From: Cyprinodon diabolis
Taxonomy: Eukaryota > Chordata > Actinopteri > Cyprinodontiformes > Cyprinodontidae
Assembly: GCA_030533445.1 (NCBI GenBank)
Contig: CM060081.1
Coordinates: forward strand, 16,643,655-16,707,654
DNA length: 64,000 nucleotides
Direction of reading: 5' to 3'
Part shown: piece by piece, positions 47,133 to 57,500 of the stretch
Numbering within the stretch: the stretch's first letter is position 1
Layout of the letters: every line of letters begins with the position of its first letter
Made by a program: the position numbers and the translations under genes
The notes under the pieces: generated by a model
Seen by the model: the letters and a program-made list of their open reading frames with translations, nothing else
Database searches by the model: none
What the model was told of the DNA's origin: nothing

Positions 47133-50100
47133 GAACACTATTAATCTTGAGTAAATAAGCAGCGCTTATTGTTAATGAGCATGGATAAACTGATCGCGAT
47201 TTCTTTTGTACTTAAAAGTGATTTGAGTCATTTCATAGCTAAACAGCTGAAGCCAGAACAAAGCCGTAGATTTTACACCTAAATCACTTCTGTATACTCA
47301 GCAGCCTTTGAGCACAGTAAAATATCAGAAAGTATATGAACATTAGGTCATTAAAGGTGCTCCTACGGATGTAATGGTTTTTGCCATTCTAGACAGGATT
47401 GTGTAATTTGTTCCACCAACCTTTGCTGCACATTTCCTCTTTGTTAATATGACTCCTTGATAACTTGACATGTGACTTATTCTCCTGAGAAGAACACGGA
47501 GGGACCGAAAACCTTCAGCCAAGAGTCTCTCTGTTAGCAACATTGTAAATAGTGAAAAAGAAAAGACAGAAAAGAAATATGGATGCTACACATATCAGCA
47601 TGTTGAGCATAATTTGTATGGCTGTTTAGCATTCCGAGCCAAATCAATCATAACTGGCTGCTTTAACCATTTATGCTTTAGGTTTTGTTAGTTTTGTAAT
47701 CACAAATTTGAACATAAACTTTAAAGGAGAACAACTCTAGCAAAGGAAAGAAGCATCATGGAGCAATTGGCTTGTACATACTATTGTTGGGCAGAGTGGA
47801 GTGAGAACGAAGAGACAATTGAAACCTGCGACTCCAAATAATGGCTCGAGCATGAAATTATAAATACAAAAAAAGGATTCACACAGTCTGTCATGCTTGT
47901 TTTGTCCACCGTTTACACTCGAGCATTCCGCTTCCTGCCTCCTCCAGTGTCCAATTGTGTGTCTGTCACACCTTTATAGAAAGCCTGATGATCAAAGTCA
48001 ATCATTAAAACACATATGCTTATAGTATACTTTGTATTTAATATGCATTTAAGATGCATTTCAGTCTTTAGCAGAATCAAGTCTTCTTATTTTGTTTTAG
48101 CTATTCTGCTTTTATAAAGAATGACTCTTTTGAGATGTTTTTAAAGGACAGGAAAGCTACATATTGCCTCTGTAAAACGACTGAGGAAGGTGTTGTTTTC
48201 TTAGACATATGAATTCTGGGCACACTTTTGCATTTGAAACCAGATGACATCATACACACTCTGCTTTGTTTTAAAAAAAATATATAAATATAAAATATAT
48301 ATAATAATAACCACGGATGTCTGGGTGACAGTGATTCGCCTACATGTTATGAATGCTGGCATACTATAAAGAATAAATTATGAACAGTTTAGTTTGTGCC
48401 TTCAAGTCGTTGCCCAAAGGAAGACATTACTTGGATATAACAACACCGAATATCTTCAGAACAGCTCCAAATGACACAAAACTTATACGGGTGATTAGAA
48501 CATGATGTAATAACGTAAAATCAAGGGCCCAATGTAAAAAAAAAAACGGTGTTCCCCTTTAATGAAACTTAGATTATTTTGGTCAGAAAGTTAACTACTG
48601 ATTTAGAAAAAAAAAGGAGGAAATGTTATAAGAAAATATTTTGTTTTAGATATAAGAAGTAAATGCAAAAAGCCTTTTAACAGAGAAAAGAACAAAAGGC
48701 TCCTTTACATTGAACACATCCTTGCTGCAGTCAGTAAGGTTTGGTATAAAAAGGCCAATCAGCTAAAGTGACAGCTCTGATGTCAGACATGACCATCCCA
48801 CAGCACACATCCCCTCCCTTTCCTCTGAAAGATCAGCAATGAACGAATCAGACAGACAAGCATCAGAGGCTCAAATTCAGAAAAATGCCTAAACAGCGCA
48901 AAAAAGGAAGGTCCCCTACAGCGCTTTTTCACTTTGAGTACATTTGAAAAGGCAGTCCGACTGATGCCATAGGCAGATATAAATATTTACAATTACGCCT
49001 CACTTCACCTCAAAAGATAAAAAATATAACAGACAAAAAGGATGGTCTGCAAGTGGTTTAAAGATTTATGCAGCTCCAGGTTGCTTTTAGAGGTGATGAT
49101 TAACAACTATTTCCCCCTTTTTTTTAATTTGTTTTTCATGTTGTCAATATATAATTATTCAACAAAGGTCAAAGGGTTAAAAAGCTGATTTTTCTTATTG
49201 TTAAACAGAAATAATTATGAAATTCTGCTCATATCAAAAAGGATGTACAGCAGGGATCTTTTTTTGTATTTACAAAATAAAGCTTGTGGGCAGAGCTGAA
49301 AATCCTGGATAAAATCCTTCAATCTTAATGAGATACTCTTTTCTGTGGATGAATCACTATAAATAAGAACACATGCTCATTTCCTCTGTGTTAACACCTA
49401 AGTCACAGCACTCCTACACACTTAAAAAAAAAACTTGTTGGCCTAAAGGTGGAAAAGAAAATATCTCTCTCGCCCCACCCAAACCGCCAGCTCATTATAA
49501 TGTGCCACAGAGCTGAAATTGTGAAATTTCACAACATCACCAGCAATCTCCACGCTGATATATATCCCGCAGAATTCCCAAGAGAAAATTTACAAGCTAT
49601 TCTTATTTTAAGAAACTAGGACAATAAAGTGTGATGTGAATATCAGTCAGCCCACTTTCAGCTTCCCAAGTCGGAAATAACTCTGATTTCTTAAAATAGA
49701 TTGGAGGAGATGCTGAGTAGATGATGACAGCCCTGTTTCCCTCTGTCATATGGGCAAGGCACTTTTTTTTCTCCCCTCTTCTGCAATTCAGTGTTGATGA
49801 CATGGTGCTGCTTGACAAGCAGAGATGGTGCAACAGCTCCTTTGAAAAAGCGGTGAAACATGTTCAGACCTGACGAGCAGAGGTCAATCCTTCTGAAAAA
49901 AAAAGTGGAGCATCACAGGGATTGGAGACGGTGCACCTCTGGACTCGGAGACCACATTATAACATGGCCTACATGGAGATGGTGTGGACAAGCAGAGGAA
50001 TGGTAAAAAATGAGCTGAATTGAACCAGATGTTAGGCGCTGAGCTCCAGGCCGCAGATTCAGCGACAGCTCAGCGATTCCTCCTGATAGTGAAGCACCAT

Positions 50101-50439
50101 CCTGCTATGAATTTCAGCATGATCGCCTTGAGCTCTACCCATCAAGTCATGTCACAACAACCACTTCCATTTATTTCACTGAGATTTCCTATGGTAGATC
50201 AGCACCAAAAGTAGTGTATAATTTAGCAGCGTAAACGAAATACCAGTTTTAAAAGTTTTGCCTGATAATCTGAAAACAGAAGAGCAGAGGCGCAGTGATT
50301 ACAGCTGCATGTCATTTATACCTCTGCTCATTAAAAAAAAAAAAAAAAAAAAGAAGTTCTTGTCCAATCCTGCCACAGATTTAGATCTGGAGTGAAACTA
50401 TTGCACCACACGGATCTACAGTGATTCAGTGATCTAAAG

Positions 50440-50919
50440 CAGAGGTCTTCAACAGGGGGTCCACAAACCCTGAGGGGTCTGCAGAGATACTGCATGGGGG
50501 TTGTGAAAGTTTTGGTTGATTACAATTTTTTTTTTATATGCCCCCCTTTTTTGCACTAATTGAAATGTCTTAAAATACACATTAACGTGAATTCAACACA
50601 CTTTAGTAAACAGATAAATGGAGGCAGAATATGTCTTTCAGTGATCAATGCACACAATAAGCGACACACAGGAGCTCTTTCAAGCTGGGCACCGTTTCAT
50701 TCACAACACCTGTCCCATCAACAAGCAATCAGAACCAGAAATACTTTAATAATCCCAGGGAGAAATTACTTTAGTTACATTACTCCCTCAGTAATAGAGT
50801 GACTATAGGACCAGTTAGATATAACACAATTTCAAACAATATATATAGTTAGGGGGTCCCGCTACATCTCGCCATCAGTTTGGGGGCCCTTGGCCTGGAA
50901 AACAATAAAAAGTCCCCTG
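50440..50919. mobile_element. 480-bp non-autonomous hAT-like element
   Basis: Starts CAGAGGTCTTCAAC and ends AAAAAGTCCCCTG, between exact 8-bp duplications ATCTAAAG at 50432-50439 and 50920-50927. A LINE-tail-like piece (tactttaataatcccaggga) lies inside near 50742-50765. Confidence 0.7.
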
Positions 50920-51858
50920 ATCTAAAGCATTTGACTGGAGCCCTGGCTCTGCTTTATGTCCTGTCCCAGCCTGATGTCCAATCCTTTCACAACCTCAAAT
51001 GTCGGTTTCTGTTCAGCTGCATTCGCTCTGACCAGCTTTGCTGTAACTTTATAAGTTGTCCAGACATATTCTTACAGCTGGAGAGAATCTGTAACTGGAT
51101 GACTTTATAAAAGGACAGCAGAGTAAAAGGGGGACTCCTTACTTTACTTACAATATTTTTTTTTCTTGCAATCCATACTTTATCATGTATAATAATATTC
51201 TAGTCACCTTAATGACGAAAAAAACTTTTACTTAGGGTACCTAAATTTAATACCTTTTTTATTTAAAGTGATATGATTTGCCTGGTTACACCCATTTGTC
51301 TGAACCAGAGCAGTATATTAATAATTACTAAAACTTTGGGAGAGGCTGTAAGGAGGAGGGGGAAGATTTGATGGGGAACACATTTTAATGTTACTTACGA
51401 CCTAATGCACGATGAGGCCACCCTACTCCTCCACCCACGGACCCTGCCACGGACCCACGCCCCCCCCCCGTTGCTGAACGTGTAATAATGACAAAGCATT
51501 GATCAACACGTCGTAGTTTCCAGGGACCCCCTCCTCTCCTGCCTCTTTTAATGACCCTGTCGCACTTAGTTTACCCCTTCCTTCACGGTGCCCCCCTTCG
51601 CTTAGAAAAAAGGAAAAGAAGAAACCCTCCCTGCCTCCGAGCTACTTCTGAATGTTACAGTTTAAAAGTATTTAACTCTATCCCACTTCTTGTTCCTATC
51701 CATTGACACGCAGAGGGTTTTATTTGTGGCTGAAAGATGAAACAAAGTGCTTGTTGGTGGGTGAGGAAACAGGCTCGCGCGCAGCGACATTGGAACAAGT
51801 GGGGATTCGGCTTTTCTTTTTTTTTCTTTTTTTGCCCGACAAAAACAAGTAAACTCAC

Positions 51859-52240
51859 CACAACTCCTGCGGCGCCCAGAGGGGAACCCTTTCTAGGGAG
51901 GAAAAAAATGGCCAGCAGACAAGGGGAGTTTATCTGCTCCTTCTCCTCCACGTTTTCCAACCCGGCCCCTGTCTCCACACCCCGGGAACAGAGAGGAGTG
52001 TAAGCGGGGTTGGGGGTGGGAGGGAAACGCAACCTGGGACACACTGCCAACACTTCGCAGTCAGTTTTTTTTCCTCCTAGATCCAGATAAAGATGGCTCC
52101 TCCTGGAAAATACAGCGAATCCTCCCAAAGTGTTGTCCGGGATGGAGAGTCCTTTGTTCTGCTCCTTTGATGGTGAAATCTCCGCAGTTTATCCGCTTTA
52201 TCCGGGCGCGTCGGCCGACTATTCTAGTCCGCCATGTTGT
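51859..52240 (-). other. ptpra: predicted noncoding first exon of ptpra
   Basis: GC-richer sequence ending in the strong donor GTTGTG|GTGAGTTTAC at 51859/51858. Its 5' limit is unknown and is set near the ATGGCGG motif. A 157-codon open frame across this exon and donor starts at a non-ATG codon and has no recognisable similarity, so the exon is treated as noncoding. Confidence 0.5.
52229..52240 (-). promoter_or_regulatory. ptpra: YY1-type motif at ptpra promoter
   Basis: Minus-strand ACAACATGGCGG matches the YY1 core AANATGGCGG, which often sits just downstream of the start site in TATA-less promoters. The ATG in it opens only a three-codon frame (ATG GCG GAC TAG). Confidence 0.5.
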
Positions 52241-52330
52241 GTGTCTGTCTGCATAGGAAGAATGGGAAGGAGAGAAAAAAAAAAAAAAAATCCCATGCCA
52301 GGCCCTGACTCCGCTTCACTGTTTCGTCAT

Positions 52331-54137
52331 AGCAGAAATCGCCCCCTGCTGGCAGGCCTTGTAGTTGCATGCAGCACAGCGCTCAGATTTCACATTTATT
52401 GCACATTCTGCAGTTTTTTTTCTGTATTTATTTCAACAAATCACTTTAGAAATTAACATCTTAGCACTTTGTATTGTGGATAGGATATATGTAATTTTAA
52501 TTACTGGAAAAAAACGTATTTAAGTTGTTACATTTTTCTTTCATAAGTGAAGTAGTTCACCAGCCAGCTACAATTATTAAAAATGTATGAAAAATATTTT
52601 TTATTGTGTTCATTGTGTTCACCAGGTAATATATCTGTAGAGCATGATATTGGAACAAAAAAGGGTCTAATTTTCCCAATATATTAGATTAGGTAGAACT
52701 TAATTGATCTCATAATGAAGAATTTCACTTGTGACATCGGTTCTTATAAACTTCTTGTGTTAGTAATTACTTTTTTTATGTAACAAAGCTTCCAGGAAAT
52801 TAATATTCTACTGTATTAATTTTATTTGCCCCCTAACATTTATAAAGGAAAACCTTTTTGTGGGTGCAAAATCCTCTCTTCCAAACCCAAATAGCCTTTG
52901 TTGAACTAGAACAAAAATCGAAATCTAGATAAGTGCATTTTTTCTTAAACTAAGTGCATTTGTTCTCGGTTTGAGGAGGTAAAAGAGACATTTTGCCAAT
53001 GGAAGATGACAATTTATATATAAAAAAAAAACCCATTGCATTGTCTTAGTTCAAGTGCACATTATCTAATTATCTTATTTTAAGAGTAAAAATACTCATT
53101 CCATTGGCAGACTACCTCATTTAACTACTCAAATTAAGGTTAAATATACTTAATTTAAGAAATGTGTACTTATTTCTAGATTGTTTTTCCAGTGCGGAGG
53201 CAGTGTGAGAATGTGTGTCAGCATTTCCCTTGCCGAATAACATGATATCACTGCAGGTGATCCCAGTGTACTTAAAAAGAGATTTCAACAAAGGATTAGA
53301 CAAAAGGTGGGAAACCAATTTCTCAATTCTTTAGAATTCAAGATGATTATACTTCCTCTGGGATTAATCTGAGAATACCTATAGAAAGTGGGAGTTGAGA
53401 CCTGGTTGCAGTGCTGACTCCCAACCCAAAGGCCACTCATGGTATCAGTGTTGGTTATTACCAATTTGACCAAAACAGCTCAAATTCTGAAAGTGCTATA
53501 CAGCTTTCTCCTGCAGCATGCCATCTGTTGGATGGATTTACATTAAACTGGCCAAACCCTTAATGATCCCTTCCAATAAAGGGAAACCTAACTGGTGCCT
53601 CTAAAGCATCTAATCTACAGCTATGATTCAGAGTCCTGCAGTGTTCTTCTTTTTATTCATCACTGATCAAATATTGCAAATTAAAGCAGAGCTCTTGAAG
53701 AGTTTTTTTTTTTTTTGCTTTAAAAGCTTTTAATTTAAAGTCTTAAATCGAAAATAAGAGTTATTTTTTTGTAGTTGGAAGGTTTTAATAGTTTACACAT
53801 CAAAAATATTGCTGATCAATAATTGGAAGCCCTGTGAATTTCTCCAGCTGTTATTAAGTAATAAACCTAGTCAATCCTGAAGAGATGCTGTAACATAACC
53901 CAAAGCTCACATGTGACTAACAAACTCTTAGATGACTCATACATGGCAGATTTCCCCTCTTCCACCTGATCTGCCTGGACACAAGGAATAAGTAAGTTCT
54001 TGTTGCTCCTGCTCTAAGGTAACACATGCTGCCTAAACCACCCACAGCTGATTAAGTTTTAATACCACTGAATACTGCATCAGCTCTTCATGAAGATACA
54101 TGCAGCTGCTTCACACTCTAGTTGTTATATCTCGTAT
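52331..54137. other. intergenic DNA between ptpra and idh3b
   Basis: AT-rich, no gene or clear transposon seen. It separates the ptpra promoter from the idh3b 3' end by about 2 kb. Confidence 0.5.
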
Positions 54138-54143
54138 TTTATT
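54138..54143 (-). terminator. idh3b: candidate poly(A) signal for the distal idh3b transcript
   Basis: TTTATT on the plus strand is AATAAA on the gene strand, about 320 bases after the distal stop codon. Confidence 0.35.
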
Positions 54144-54460
54144 CGCATCTTTTCATAGATAAAGCAATTTACTAAAATGTAATAAATAATATGAAGTACA
54201 CATCCGTGTTTTTTTTTACTGCTGCTTAATGAATGGAAGCAAAGCCATTACAGTTTTACACAATCAAGAAGCAAAGGTGCGGTGTATAAGCCTTCACAAG
54301 TCTTATGTTGATATCAAACTATATTTTTAAAATCATTGCTGCAGATCATCCTCGTTTTGAGGTTATGTAATACATTGGGGAAACAGTGGATGGTCACCAT
54401 GACAAAAAAAATAATAAAGGATGTGTGTGACAGCAGCTGACAGGTCTGCTTTAAGAAAGC

Positions 54461-54538
54461 TCAGACTGGCAGGTTAGCAATGACAGCCCGGGTGAACTCA
54501 TCACTTGTCGCATAGCCCCCCAGGTCTCCGGTGCGCAC
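54461..54538 (-). CDS. idh3b: idh3b distal alternative last exon
   Basis: CAACAG|GTG opens [15 protein letters not shown], then [10 protein letters not shown] and TGA (25 residues). It joins in phase 0 after AAG at 59690, like the proximal exon, so the two are mutually exclusive terminal exons. Its ATxxxFTxAVIA pattern resembles what I remember of the second human IDH3B C-terminus. Confidence 0.85.
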   Translation of the reverse strand: MRTGDLGGYATSDEFTRAVIANLPV

Positions 54539-57500
54539 CTGTTGCAAACATAAGGACAGCGTGTTACCATATGCACAGCTGCTGCAGCACATGTCCACAT
54601 ACAGCATCACTGCCTGCATATTAAAGAGCCTTTAATAAAAGGACATGGAGAACAAGCTTAGCAGGGCAAGTAACATTGCTTTGAGGAAAACAGCACTTCT
54701 GTATTTTCTTGATCTGGAGATGTAGGTAGCTGACAAAGCTGTAAAACAGGCTGATGTATTTTAAGTACTTTTACAAATTTAAATGATTATTAACTCTTTC
54801 TTTACATTGCTGCTCTGCAGCAAAAGGGTTAATTACCAGCTTGATGTCTTTGAATGTCCGACACTTTGGCTTCCATTGTCCAAAAACATAAGTGTTCAGT
54901 TTAACTGTTTCTCTAATTTTCCTTTTAAGTAAACAAGACATACACAATGAGATGCAAAACTAAGGATTGTGATAAAAGTATTCTACAATGCCTGTTTAAC
55001 TTCTATATGAACTGCAGTGCCATGGTATAAAAAAAAATAAAACATTTTTACAGAATTGCGAAGCTTTAAAAGCCTTGATAAGAATCAATTTAGAATTTTA
55101 TTTCAATAACAATATCAGTTTCATATGGCAGGAAATCTGAAAACAGAATCTTATCGGTAACAACAGTTAAAACTGAGGAAAGTTTTTTAATAGATCAACA
55201 AGAACATTTTCTGCTTTTAAATACTTTATTTGGTTGTTGCTTTACAGTGTGATATTTATGCCTAATAAATAACTGAGCTTTGATTTAATTCCGCCTTTCC
55301 AATCTACAATATTGATTACAATTAGAGAAAAGCACTGAAAGAAATCCCCTCCACATACATTCCCCATAATGTTGAACTGTTAGAACAGAAGTCACCATAA
55401 TTTCCATTTAAACCGCAGACTACACATTTTATAGCACACCCAGCTATAAAATATTTAAGTAGGATATGTTTTATGATAAATTGGACAAATCAGGATAAAA
55501 ATCATAATAAATAACTATAAAGTTTGACTCATTCTTTTGTTAACATCCAAGCAGATTTTTTTTAGACTCCTGCCATGTCAGGCTTCCTTCTTTAATGATT
55601 TGATTAAGATCAGTTTGTGAACCAAAAGCCCAGTTTAAAAAATCTCCTTTAAAGTTGATTAGAAGTCAAAAGCTCTGAAAAGGCTCTTGGTATTCATTTA
55701 TATGGATATTTTTTTTCTGAACGTCAATTTAGCATTTCTGCTGTTGAAACTCAAATAAACTAAATACTAAAATGTTTAAATTGGGTTATAATTTGAAGAC
55801 AATTCTTTCCCTCATAGATTGGAATTAATTCCTAAAATCAAAATATTTATCTACATCAGGGGTGGAAAAACTAAATATTTAATCTAGAACTTTTCCAGGC
55901 ATTTAAATACTTAAAAGAAAAGAACAAAAAAAAAAGAATTCATATAGTGATCTTGTTTATGTCTAGTTATGAAACGATTAAATAGCTGAGATTTAAAATA
56001 TCTAAGACTGCAAAGTAGCATTTAGGTCCCATTTGGATTTTTTTTTTTTTTTTTTACATAATTTCACATATTAGTTTAACCCAGAATCGCTAATCTTGAT
56101 GATCCATTTTCAAATGGAGACAAAAAAAGAGCCGGTGACTATGGAGGTAAATGGACAGTAAGCAGGGAGAGAAAACAGAGGACCAAAATGTGGGATGGAA
56201 AGCTGCAACTGTGTATTTTCTTTCACAAAATGGGTCACAAATCACTGCTTTTACACTAGCTCAATCACAAATACATGAAGTAGAAACATTGGAGGCCACT
56301 AATGTCAAAGCAGCGAAACACATATGGGATACAACATGGAGAGGAGTGGGGGGGGGGGGGGGGGGGTGGGGGGGGGGTTCAGTCTTAACATGTCCTCGGG
56401 GTCATGTTAGGATCATGGTCCACATCTGGGGCAACATGAGTGAGGAGTGTGGAAGGGGGGGTCTTATTGAGCGGGTCGGTGACGCAGGTTCTCCACAACT
56501 GCATGCACAAAGTCGCCAGTGGTGCAGTACCCTCCAAGGTCTTGTGTTCGAACCTGGGATGTGTACAAAACATGTGTACAAACAACACAAACACGTCAGC
56601 AGGGTAGAGGGAGAGAAGGGGACAGAAGGAGAAGAAGTGGAGAGGAGAAAACATGACTTCCAGGCAGCTTTTTATAGGCTGTAATGCTTTAAAAAATATC
56701 TAACTACAAACAGCAGACTTGGGTTGGTAGGGATCCATTTGGTGCAGGTCGAGTTCATCTTTCGTCTTTGAGTCATTTTGCCCCTTTCACATCATAGTTC
56801 CAACCCCCATTGCACAGTCAAGAATATTATTAATCATGTGTGATACTGTTAATCCCTAATTTAACCCTAATTGGTTCTGGGTGTCAGAACCAATGTTTTG
56901 CCAGGTAGTTTATCTTATTAGGACAGGTTCTCTGTCCAGATATATTGTTATTAAGTTCATTACAAAATTGTGCACAGCAGAGATCGGAGAATGAAATGGG
57001 TGCACGGACAGAGTGGATAATTTTTGACAGCGAGTCCCTTGTATCTGAAACACTGTAATCATTTGATGAGACTGGAGCAAGATGTCTCTTCATCTGCTAA
57101 CATGTATGATGTAAAGATGTAGCATGCTGGAGGTCTCTAAAATTCTTCTATAATTGTGAATTGTGATCTTTCACGAGAAGAGAGCACGGTTAGTAATCAG
57201 CTGCCTTCTGTAACCCTGAGTAAAAATATCAAAATCCGAGTAAAAATTCTATCAAAATCTGTTGTTATGTCTCATGGTTATTTAATAAATATAAATTATG
57301 AAGTGTTATTTAAAGAGTTTGTCCCCAGACATCTATTTCGTTTTACTGGATTCTAAGTTATAATGCCCCCCACCCCCCAACTCTTTACTCTATTTCTCTC
57401 TCTAAAATGCTACTCCACTAGGGAGTACACATGTGTAGCCAGTACACATACAGTGGAGGTGTTAAAGGGCTCCCAGGCAACATGGTGATGAAAAACACTC

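Larger units (their letters stand above)
33223..51858. other. 18.6-kb first intron of ptpra
   Basis: Between the promoter exon and the 47-nt noncoding exon. It contains the transposons listed separately. Outside them, the stretches around 37-39, 40.3-42.7, 45.6-46.2 and 47.2-50.4 kb are AT-rich and show no gene I recognise. Additional noncoding ptpra exons or enhancers could be hidden here. Confidence 0.5.
51400..52330 (-). promoter_or_regulatory. ptpra: GC-rich promoter region of ptpra
   Basis: The only kilobase of the window with clustered CpG (gcgcgcagcgac, ggcgcgtcggccgac) in otherwise AT-rich DNA. It lies at the 5' end expected for ptpra and has no evident TATA box. Confidence 0.5.

Noticed and set aside
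51655..52128. 157-codon open frame on the minus strand at the ptpra promoter
   Set aside because: It starts at a non-ATG codon, runs through a strong GTGAGT donor and is low-complexity proline/lysine-rich sequence with no recognisable similarity; it fits noncoding exon plus intron better.
56151..56684. 177-codon open frame on the plus strand
   Set aside because: It is antisense to the proximal idh3b last exon and passes through the poly-G run; no similarity and no splice or start support.
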